From Tenacibaculum aiptasiae (GTDB lineage: Bacteria > Bacteroidota > Bacteroidia > Flavobacteriales > Flavobacteriaceae), in assembly GCF_008806755.1 (NCBI RefSeq), contig NZ_WAAU01000034.1, forward strand, positions 1 through 49,109: DNA of 49,109 nucleotides, read 5' to 3'. The notes beneath the pieces are model-generated. The model searched no databases, had not been told where the DNA came from, and saw nothing but the letters and a program-made list of their open reading frames with translations. The number at the start of each line of letters is the position of its first letter. Positions within the stretch are counted from its first letter, which is position 1. Shown here piece by piece: positions 1 to 7,325 of the stretch. Both the position numbers and the translations under genes were made by a program.

Positions 1-2
1 AT

Positions 3-812
3 TTGAATTTCAATATTGTTATTAACCCGCTCCCTGCTTTTACTGTAGATACTCCTGTAATTGTATGTTTAAACAATCCTCAAACAAGGTTAGAACCTAT
101 TAACCCAAATGCTACTTATAGTTACGAATGGACTTTAAAAGGTGATCCTAAAGTACTTAGTACTGATGCATTTTTAGATGTATTAAAAGGAGGAACTTAT
201 GTAGTAAAAGCAACAATGCAAGATGGAACTGGTTGCTCTAGAAGTAGAGAAATTGTAGTAAATGAATCTATTAGCCCTACTTTAAATGATGATGATATAG
301 TTATTGTTGACGATACAAATAACAATGGTCTTGATAACTATTCGATTAAAATAATTACAGACAATCAAAATTTAGGTATTGGTGATTACGAATTCGCTAT
401 TGTTGATGAAGATAACAATATGACAGGATTTCAAGACGATCCTTTATTCAATAATATCTATGGTGGTTTTTACAACGTTATTGTAAGAGACAAAAACGGT
501 TGTAAACCTGATGCTCAATTAAAAGTTTCTGTTATCGAATACCCTAAATTTATCACTCCTAACGGAGATGGTAAAAATGATACTTGGAAAATTAAAGGAG
601 CTGATTCTAGCTTCTACCCTTCTAGTAACATTACCGTAGTAGATAGATATGGTAAAATTGTAGCTATTATTCCTATAGATAGTCAAGGATGGGATGGAAC
701 TTACAATGGAAAACAACTTCCTTCTAGCGACTATTGGTTTAAAATTCAACTCGTAGATAGAAAAGGGAAACTGTATCAGCATCAAGGGCATTTCTCTGTT
801 TTAAGAAAATAA
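3..812 (+). CDS. T9SS type B sorting domain protein, 3' part (5' end outside window)
   Basis: This is the C-terminal 269 residues of a larger secreted protein. The frame is already open at the window edge and the first codon here is only TTG, so the real start lies upstream. The last ~90 residues have the hallmark of the gliding-motility-associated type B sorting domain: FITPNGDGKNDTWKI, then a VVDRYGKIV strand, GWDGTYNGKQLPSSDYWF, and an ending ...HFSVLRK. By family knowledge this domain sends proteins across the outer membrane through the type IX secretion system to the cell surface or medium. The residues before it are Ig-like or PKD-like repeats. The downstream gene encodes a paralogue with the same C-terminal architecture. 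Adhesin or surface protein is the broad guess; the ligand is unknown. Confidence 0.88.
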   Translation: MNFNIVINPLPAFTVDTPVIVCLNNPQTRLEPINPNATYSYEWTLKGDPKVLSTDAFLDVLKGGTYVVKATMQDGTGCSRSREIVVNESISPTLNDDDIVIVDDTNNNGLDNYSIKIITDNQNLGIGDYEFAIVDEDNNMTGFQDDPLFNNIYGGFYNVIVRDKNGCKPDAQLKVSVIEYPKFITPNGDGKNDTWKIKGADSSFYPSSNITVVDRYGKIVAIIPIDSQGWDGTYNGKQLPSSDYWFKIQLVDRKGKLYQHQGHFSVLRK

Positions 813-816
813 TTTT

Positions 817-853
817 AAAAAAGACCTGTTATTAATAACAGGTCTTTTTTTTT
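817..853 (+). terminator. Rho-independent terminator after the first T9SS gene
   Basis: A near-perfect palindrome (GACCTGTTAT-TA-ATAACAGGTC, 823-844) is flanked by an A run on the left and a T run of nine on the right, five bases after the stop codon. It separates the two T9SS paralogues into different transcripts. Confidence 0.9.
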
Positions 854-917
854 ACAAAAAACACTAAAAACAAGATAGTTAAGGAAAAAACCTGTACCAT
901 AAAATTTCTTTTTTGAG

Positions 918-925
918 TAAATTTG
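918..925 (+). promoter_or_regulatory. Candidate -7 box for the second T9SS gene
   Basis: TAAATTTG matches the Bacteroidota -7 consensus TAnnTTTG and lies 22 bases before the ATG at 948. I did not find a clear -33 TTTG at the expected distance, so this is a moderate call. Confidence 0.45.
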
Positions 926-947
926 TATTTAGCTACAAATTATTAAG

Positions 948-3743
948 ATGAAGAAAGTAATTATCACTTTTTTCCTGCTTACCTCTCTAATAACATCTGC
1001 ACAAAATGAAGCTAATATTTGGTACTTCGGTAGAAATGCTGGAATAGATTTTAGTGCGGGCAACCCAATTGCGCTTGTAAATGGCCAATTAAATACTTTT
1101 GAAGGTTGTTCTACTATTTCTGACACGAATGGAAACTTATTATTTTATTCAGATGGTACCACGGTTTGGGATAGAAATCACAATATAATGCCTAATGGCA
1201 CTAATCTTTTAGGGAATAGCTCCAGTACACAGTCTGCTTTAATAGTTCCAAATCCAACAATTAATAATATTTATTATCTCTTTACAGTCGATGCGCAAGA
1301 AAATAATATGCATGGGGTTAATTACTCAATAGTAGATATGAACTTGAATGGTGGTAATGGAGATATTACCACCAAAAATATTCCTTTAGTTAGTACTGCA
1401 ACCGAAAAAATAACAGCTGTTATTGGTAAAAGTTGTGATGCTATTTGGGTAATCACAGCGGACACAACGAATTTTTACGCATATGAAGTTACTACTGTTG
1501 GTGTTAATACAACACCAGTTCAATCTAACCTTATAAATACTTTAGGAGCAATGTTTAGTAGAGGTTACTTAAAAGCATCACCTGATGGCACTAAACTAGC
1601 AATGGCAGCAGCTGAATCTGGCTCTTATATATATGATTTAGATACTAACACTGGTATAATAACTAATGGTAGACGCCTAAACTTAGACTTTAATGATGGA
1701 TATGGAGTTGAGTTTTCAATAACAGGAAATAAGTTATACATAGCTACAGGTATTTCTTCAAATGGTGGAACTGCAAATCTTTATCAATTTGACACATCTA
1801 CTTCAGATATCAATACTATCAATAATTCAAGAGGTACACCTTTTCATACTTATCAAGGGTCAAGAGGAGCATTACAAATTGGTCCAAACGGTAAAATTTA
1901 TCATGCAGTAAATAGACAGAATTTTTTAGGTGTTATTAACTCTCCTGAAAATCCTAAAAACTCGATAAACTATGTTCACAATGGAGTAAATCTTAACGGT
2001 AGAGAATCATCACAAGGACTTCCTCCATTTATCCAATCTTATTTTTTACCTACAACTATTTTAAATGCCGAAAATGACCTAGTGATTAGTAATGAAAAAC
2101 AGTTTTTTTGTTCGGGAAGAGATTATGATTTAAAAGCTGGTAGAATAGAACCTGGGGCAACATATACCTGGGTAAAAGATGGAAATATTATAGGAACAGA
2201 TTCTATATTAACAACAAATGATATAAACTTTGGCCCCGGAATATATGAACTCACCATTGAATTAAATGATGCTTGTAATACAACTTTAACTGCTGATGCT
2301 GATATTGAATTTGTATCACAACCAACTGTAGTTGCCATACCAGATTTTGAAAAATGTGATACAGATTCTAATCCTTCTGATCAAAGAACCTCATTTGATC
2401 TAACTACAAAAGAAGGAGAATTAACAAATAATGCCACTAATGTTAGCGTAGATTTTTTTGATCAAGCAGATATCAACTTCTTAAATCCATTACCTAAAAC
2501 TAATTACATCAACACTACTAATCCAGAAACAATTGTTGTTCGAATTAGCTTTAACTCTTCCAATAACAATAACTGTTTTGCTACAGGAACATTAACACTA
2601 AGGGTTTTAAGTTCTAATTTCACTAGTAACCTAACCGATGTTTATGTTTGTGAAACTGATCTTAATGCCAACAACCAAAATGCAACAAACAGTCAGGGTT
2701 CAGGAAATGGATTTTATGATTTTTCAAAAAAAATAGATGAAATCACTTCACAAAATCCTGCTATTTCACTTAATACGCATACTATTAATTTTTATAGAAG
2801 ATTAGATGATGCAAATAATAATACAAATGCTATAATAGCTCCTTATGAAGATGATTTATTTACAAACAATTCAGATGTTTATGTAAGAATCACACCGAGA
2901 TCTACTTCTTCTTGTTTTACTATTACTAGTTTTAAAATATTTATTGAGCCATTGCCAATACCTAGGGGGAATCCTATCCCTATTCTTTTATGCATTAATT
3001 CACCTAATGAAACTTTACCAATTGCAACTGTAGACTTGGATGCTTCAACAGGAAACATTTTAGATAGCTATCAGTGGTATAAAAATGGAGAGCTTATTCC
3101 AAATGCAACAAACTCAATTTATAAAGCTTCAGATGCTGGCACTTATAAAGTAGAAGCATTTACTAATAATTCATTAACAGAAAACCCATGTGTAGGATAC
3201 AATACTTTTACTGTTTCAATATCTAGTAAAGCTTTAATTGTAAACATAATTCCTGTAGATGATACTTTAAATGATAATAGTATAACAATAATAGTTGAAG
3301 GAAATGGCAATTACGAATATGCTTTAAATAACTCTAACAACTACAATACTGGTATTGAGAATTTAGCGTATACTTTCTCAAATTTAACTATAGGTATATA
3401 CACTATAAGTATAAGAGATAAAAACGGATGCGGGATTACAAATTCTGATGAAATACCAATAATTTTTTTTCAAAAACATTGTACACCAAATCAAGATGGC
3501 ATCTATGATACTTGGAAGATATTGGGGGTTGATAATGACTTTTTTCAATCTGTATCAGTTAATATTTACAATCGTTATGGAAAAAGAGTTGCTGTAATAC
3601 CTAGCAAAAACCATATAGGTTGGGGAGGTATTTATAATGGTCAACAACTTCCTTCTACTGATTATTGGTATCATGCTACTTTAGTTGATAAATACGGTAA
3701 AATTCGGATTAAAAAGAGTCATTTCGCCTTATTACGGAAATAA
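948..3743 (+). CDS. T9SS type B sorting domain-containing secreted protein (931 aa)
   Basis: A secreted multidomain surface protein. Residues 1-19 form a Sec signal peptide (MKKVIITFFLLTSLITSAQ), supporting the ATG at 948. Residues ~22-370 contain repeated blade-like segments (NIWYFG, LLFYSDGTTVWD, YYLFTVD, GPNGKIYHAV) that suggest a beta-propeller. The middle holds several beta-sandwich repeats, one Ig-like (YQWYKNGELIPNATN). The last ~90 residues are a type B sorting domain ending HFALLRK. Its usual FTPNGDGxNDTW motif is altered to CTPNQDGIYDTW, so it is a diverged signal. It follows a paralogue with the same C-terminal layout, consistent with tandem duplication and divergence. Ligand unknown; adhesion is possible. 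Confidence 0.9.
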   Translation: MKKVIITFFLLTSLITSAQNEANIWYFGRNAGIDFSAGNPIALVNGQLNTFEGCSTISDTNGNLLFYSDGTTVWDRNHNIMPNGTNLLGNSSSTQSALIVPNPTINNIYYLFTVDAQENNMHGVNYSIVDMNLNGGNGDITTKNIPLVSTATEKITAVIGKSCDAIWVITADTTNFYAYEVTTVGVNTTPVQSNLINTLGAMFSRGYLKASPDGTKLAMAAAESGSYIYDLDTNTGIITNGRRLNLDFNDGYGVEFSITGNKLYIATGISSNGGTANLYQFDTSTSDINTINNSRGTPFHTYQGSRGALQIGPNGKIYHAVNRQNFLGVINSPENPKNSINYVHNGVNLNGRESSQGLPPFIQSYFLPTTILNAENDLVISNEKQFFCSGRDYDLKAGRIEPGATYTWVKDGNIIGTDSILTTNDINFGPGIYELTIELNDACNTTLTADADIEFVSQPTVVAIPDFEKCDTDSNPSDQRTSFDLTTKEGELTNNATNVSVDFFDQADINFLNPLPKTNYINTTNPETIVVRISFNSSNNNNCFATGTLTLRVLSSNFTSNLTDVYVCETDLNANNQNATNSQGSGNGFYDFSKKIDEITSQNPAISLNTHTINFYRRLDDANNNTNAIIAPYEDDLFTNNSDVYVRITPRSTSSCFTITSFKIFIEPLPIPRGNPIPILLCINSPNETLPIATVDLDASTGNILDSYQWYKNGELIPNATNSIYKASDAGTYKVEAFTNNSLTENPCVGYNTFTVSISSKALIVNIIPVDDTLNDNSITIIVEGNGNYEYALNNSNNYNTGIENLAYTFSNLTIGIYTISIRDKNGCGITNSDEIPIIFFQKHCTPNQDGIYDTWKILGVDNDFFQSVSVNIYNRYGKRVAVIPSKNHIGWGGIYNGQQLPSTDYWYHATLVDKYGKIRIKKSHFALLRK

Positions 3744-3798
3744 GTTTTCTGGAGCTGACTATAACATAAAACAAATAGTATTTCAATAAAACTATACG

Positions 3799-3806
3799 TA
3801 TTTTTG
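3799..3806 (+). promoter_or_regulatory. -7 box immediately before uvrB
   Basis: TATTTTTG is an exact TAnnTTTG match and ends only four bases before the uvrB ATG at 3811. If used, transcription would begin at or very near the start codon, giving a leaderless or nearly leaderless mRNA. No good -33 element was seen. Confidence 0.5.
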
Positions 3807-3810
3807 TTGT

Positions 3811-5799
3811 ATGAACTTTGAACTACACTCAGAATTTAAGCCTACAGGAGACCAACCTTCAGCCATTAAACAACTTGTAAACGGTATAGAATCAGAAGAA
3901 AAATACCAAACTCTTTTAGGGGTTACTGGATCTGGTAAAACATTCTCCGTTGCAAATGTAATTTCAGAGGTAAATAGACCTACTCTAGTTTTGGCACATA
4001 ACAAAACTTTAGCTGCCCAATTATACTCTGAGTTCAAACAGTTTTTTCCTAACAACGCTGTTGAATATTTTGTTTCATATTATGATTACTATCAGCCTGA
4101 AGCATATATTCCAGTTACGGGAACTTATATTGAAAAAGATTTATCTATCAACGACGAAATAGAACGTTTACGAATCAGTACTTCCTCTTCCCTATTATCA
4201 GGTCGTAGAGATGTACTAGTAGTAGCTTCAGTATCTTGTTTATATGGTATTGGAAATCCAAATGAATTCAAGAAAAATGTAATACCAATTAAGGTAGATC
4301 AACAAATATCAAGAACAAAGTTCTTACACTTATTAGTTACTAGTTTATATGCTCGTACAGAAGTTGAAATTAAAAGTGGGACATTTAAGGTAAAAGGAGA
4401 TGTTGTTACTATTTATCCATCTTATGGAGATAGTGGTTATCGAGTTCACTTTTTTGGGGATGAAATTGAAGAAATTGAAACTTTTGATATCGAAACAAAT
4501 CAAGTAGTTGATAAGTTAGATGAACTAACAATATACCCTGCCAATCTATTTGTAACTTCTCCAGATATACTGCAAAATGCCATACATAAAATTCAAGAAG
4601 ATATGGTAAAGCAAGTAGATTATTTTAAAGAAATAGGTAAACATCTAGAAGCTAAAAGACTTCAAGAAAGAACCGAATTCGACTTAGAAATGATTCGCGA
4701 ATTAGGTTATTGCTCTGGAATAGAAAATTACTCGCGTTATTTAGATGGAAGAGATCCAGGTACACGTCCTTTCTGCTTACTAGATTATTTCCCAGATGAC
4801 TATTTAATGGTAATAGATGAAAGTCATGTTACCATTCCACAAACACATGCCATGTATGGTGGAGATAGAAGTAGAAAAGAAAATTTAGTAGAATATGGTT
4901 TTAGATTACCAGCTGCTATGGACAATCGACCATTGAAGTTTGACGAATTTGAATTACTTCAAAACCAAGTAATTTATGTATCTGCAACCCCTGCTGATTA
5001 TGAATTAGAAAAAACAGAAGGTATCTTTGTAGAACAAGTAATCCGACCAACAGGATTGTTAGACCCAGTAATTGATATCCGCCCTAGTTTGAATCAAATT
5101 GATGATTTAATTGAAGAAATTCAAACTAGAGTAGAAAAAGATGAACGAACATTAGTTACTACTTTAACCAAACGAATGGCGGAAGAATTAGCAAAATATT
5201 TAACTAGAATACAAGTTCGTTGTCGCTATATTCATTCTGATGTAGACACACTAGAACGTGTTCAAATAATGCAAGACTTGCGTAAAGGTTTATTTGACGT
5301 ACTTATTGGTGTTAATTTATTACGTGAAGGTTTAGACTTACCAGAAGTTTCTTTAGTAGCCATTTTAGATGCCGATAAAGAAGGTTTTTTACGTTCGCAT
5401 AGGTCACTTACACAAACTATAGGAAGAGCAGCTCGTAACGTAAATGGAGTTGCTATAATGTATGCTGATAAAATTACTAATAGTATGCAACGTACTATTG
5501 ACGAAACGAATCGAAGAAGAGAGAAACAAATTAATTACAATACAGCTAACGGAATTACCCCAACTCAAATAAACAAAAAAATAGACGATACGTTATCGAA
5601 AGACACCGTAACTTCTTATCATTACGACAATGCTACACAAAAAGCAGCTGAGCAAGATTTAGAATTCTTACCTAAAGAAGAAATAGAAAAACGTATCCGT
5701 GCAAAACGTAAACAAATGGAAGAGGCTGCCAAAGCATTGGATTTTATGGTCGCTGCACAGTTACGTGATGAAATTAAAGTATTAAAAGATAGTTTATAA
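3811..5799 (+). CDS. uvrB: Excinuclease ABC subunit UvrB
   Basis: UvrB is the damage-verification helicase of nucleotide excision repair; it receives DNA from UvrA and recruits UvrC. At 662 aa it has the normal family length. Visible landmarks are Walker A GVTGSGKT at residues 37-44, the beta-hairpin YYDYYQPEAYIP at ~91-102 that clamps DNA, the helicase motif VIDESHVTIPQ, the C-terminal motor motif QTIGRAARN, and a UVR motif in the last ~30 residues that contacts UvrC. It is the only repair gene here and appears monocistronic, with its own -7 box and a strong hairpin after it. Nothing is missing. Confidence 0.98.
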   Translation: MNFELHSEFKPTGDQPSAIKQLVNGIESEEKYQTLLGVTGSGKTFSVANVISEVNRPTLVLAHNKTLAAQLYSEFKQFFPNNAVEYFVSYYDYYQPEAYIPVTGTYIEKDLSINDEIERLRISTSSSLLSGRRDVLVVASVSCLYGIGNPNEFKKNVIPIKVDQQISRTKFLHLLVTSLYARTEVEIKSGTFKVKGDVVTIYPSYGDSGYRVHFFGDEIEEIETFDIETNQVVDKLDELTIYPANLFVTSPDILQNAIHKIQEDMVKQVDYFKEIGKHLEAKRLQERTEFDLEMIRELGYCSGIENYSRYLDGRDPGTRPFCLLDYFPDDYLMVIDESHVTIPQTHAMYGGDRSRKENLVEYGFRLPAAMDNRPLKFDEFELLQNQVIYVSATPADYELEKTEGIFVEQVIRPTGLLDPVIDIRPSLNQIDDLIEEIQTRVEKDERTLVTTLTKRMAEELAKYLTRIQVRCRYIHSDVDTLERVQIMQDLRKGLFDVLIGVNLLREGLDLPEVSLVAILDADKEGFLRSHRSLTQTIGRAARNVNGVAIMYADKITNSMQRTIDETNRRREKQINYNTANGITPTQINKKIDDTLSKDTVTSYHYDNATQKAAEQDLEFLPKEEIEKRIRAKRKQMEEAAKALDFMVAAQLRDEIKVLKDSL

Positions 5800-5832
5800 C
5801 TACTAGCAACTAATAAAATTACTCCAAAATAA

Positions 5833-5862
5833 AAAACGCTTTACATAAATGTAAAGCGTTTT
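5833..5862. terminator. Bidirectional terminator between uvrB and sucC
   Basis: A 14-bp perfect stem (AAAACGCTTTACAT / ATGTAAAGCGTTTT) with a two-base AA centre lies between two convergent genes. A runs on the left and T runs on the right allow it to end transcripts from both directions. Confidence 0.88.
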
Positions 5863-5886
5863 CAATATATAACTAAGAAATTAATT

Positions 5887-7083
5887 TTAAGCTCCTAAAA
5901 CTTCTTGAACTTTATCAGCTGCTTCTTGGAACTCAGTAGCTGAGATAATTTCCATTCCGCTATTATCAATTAATTCTTTTGCTTCTTTTGCATTTGTTCC
6001 TTGTAAACGGCAAATAATAGGCACATTAATTTTGTCACCCATATTCTTATAAGCATCTACAACACCTTGAGCAACACGATCACAACGAACGATTCCTCCA
6101 AAAATATTTACTAAGATAGCTTTTACGTTTGGATCTTTTAAAATAATTCCAAAAGCAGTTTCAACACGTTGAGCATCTGCAGTACCACCAACATCTAAGA
6201 AGTTTGCTGGATCACCACCTGCTTGCTTAATTAAATCCATAGTTCCCATTGCTAAACCAGCTCCGTTTACCATACATCCAACGTTACCATCTAAATCTAC
6301 ATAGTTTAAACCTGCAGCTTTAGCTTCTACTTCAATTGGGTTTTCTTCACGAATATCACGCATTGCTGCATAATCTTTATGACGATATAAAGCGTTTTCA
6401 TCTAAAGTTACTTTAGCATCTACAGCCATAATTTTATCATCAGATGTTTTTAACACTGGGTTAATTTCAAACATTGCTGAATCAGACTTAATGTAAGCTG
6501 TATATAAAGCTGTAACAAACTTTACCATTTCTTTTAAAGCTGCACCGCTTAAACCTAAGTTAAAAGCAATCTTACGAGCTTGGAAAGGCATTAATCCAGT
6601 TGCAGGGTCAATCTCTTCAGTAAAAATTAAATGAGGAGTTTCTTCTGCTACAGTTTCAATATCCATACCTCCTTCTGTAGAATACATAATCATGTTTCTA
6701 CCAGTAGCACGGTTTAATAAAACCGACATATAAAATTCATTCGGTTCGCTATCACCAGGATAATAAACATCCTCAGCAATTAAAACTTGGTTTACTAATT
6801 TACCTTCCGCTGAAGTTTGAGGAGTAATTAACATCATTCCTAAAATATCATTAGAAATACTTTTTACCTCATCTAAGTTTTTAGCTAACTTAACTCCACC
6901 ACCTTTTCCACGACCACCTGCGTGTACTTGTGCTTTAATTACGTGCCAACCAGTTCCAGTTTCTTCAGTTAATTTTTTTGCTGCTTCAACAGCTTCTTCT
7001 GGTGTATTTGCAACAATCCCGCGTTGAATACGAACGCCAAAACTGCTTAATATTTCTTTACCTTGATATTCGTGTAAGTTCAT
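5887..7083 (-). CDS. sucC: Succinate--CoA ligase (ADP-forming), beta subunit
   Basis: The beta subunit of succinyl-CoA synthetase, which with SucD (not in this window) makes ATP or GTP from succinyl-CoA in the TCA cycle. The true start is the ATG at 7083, giving MNLHEYQGKEIL, the standard N-terminus of the family, and 398 aa, the usual length. A longer open frame to 7125 adds 14 residues not expected in SucC. The ATP-grasp domain occupies the first half (GGRGKGGGVKLA) and the ligase half ends with the nucleotide-binding NIFGGIVRCDRVAQGV region. It is transcribed away from the DUF5916 gene, with a 242-base divergent region between them. Confidence 0.97.
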   Translation of the reverse strand: MNLHEYQGKEILSSFGVRIQRGIVANTPEEAVEAAKKLTEETGTGWHVIKAQVHAGGRGKGGGVKLAKNLDEVKSISNDILGMMLITPQTSAEGKLVNQVLIAEDVYYPGDSEPNEFYMSVLLNRATGRNMIMYSTEGGMDIETVAEETPHLIFTEEIDPATGLMPFQARKIAFNLGLSGAALKEMVKFVTALYTAYIKSDSAMFEINPVLKTSDDKIMAVDAKVTLDENALYRHKDYAAMRDIREENPIEVEAKAAGLNYVDLDGNVGCMVNGAGLAMGTMDLIKQAGGDPANFLDVGGTADAQRVETAFGIILKDPNVKAILVNIFGGIVRCDRVAQGVVDAYKNMGDKINVPIICRLQGTNAKEAKELIDNSGMEIISATEFQEAADKVQEVLGA

Positions 7084-7108
7084 TAGATATGAATTTTTAA
7101 AAGTCGAA

Positions 7109-7116
7109 CAAAAATA
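7109..7116 (-). promoter_or_regulatory. -7 box for sucC
   Basis: On the minus strand this reads TATTTTTG, an exact TAnnTTTG match, 25 bases before the sucC ATG. A convincing -33 element at standard spacing is not evident. Confidence 0.5.
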
Positions 7117-7202
7117 CAAATTCAAATGATATTACATTACATTTTGCCCTTTAATTTGTAGTATTTCATATGATATTCTTAGAATTACGCTTTCACATAT
7201 CT

Positions 7203-7226
7203 TTAACGTTTAAATTGTAACGTTAA
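7203..7226. promoter_or_regulatory. Inverted repeat, candidate operator
   Basis: TTAACGTT, eight bases, then AACGTTAA: a perfect 8-bp inverted repeat (TTAACGTT-N8-AACGTTAA) in the divergent region between sucC and the DUF5916 gene. Without a T run it looks like a dimeric regulator site, not a terminator. The regulator is unknown. Confidence 0.45.
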
Positions 7227-7231
7227 GTTTT

Positions 7232-7259
7232 TTAACATGTCTTTACTCTAATTAACATG
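7232..7259. repeat. Pair of TTAACATG direct repeats 20 bp apart
   Basis: The octamer TTAACATG occurs at 7232-7239 and again at 7252-7259, about two helical turns apart, between two inverted repeats. It could be a direct-repeat binding site upstream of the DUF5916 gene. Confidence 0.4.
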
Positions 7260-7261
7260 AT

Positions 7262-7289
7262 TTTATGATTTGGTTCATTAAATCATAAA
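7262..7289. promoter_or_regulatory. Second inverted repeat in the sucC/DUF5916 divergent region
   Basis: TTTATGATTT-N8-AAATCATAAA is a perfect 10-bp inverted repeat, 37 bases before the ATG at 7326. It could form an RNA hairpin in the leader of the DUF5916 gene or be a protein site. Its spacer has the same eight-base length as the other inverted repeat nearby. Confidence 0.45.
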
Positions 7290-7325
7290 TAATTTAGCTA
7301 AACCTTATTACTCTATCAATCAACT

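Noticed and set aside
7084..7125. Extended sucC start with 14 extra residues
   Set aside because: The standard SucC N-terminus MNLHEYQGKEI begins at 7083; the added residues overlap the likely promoter.
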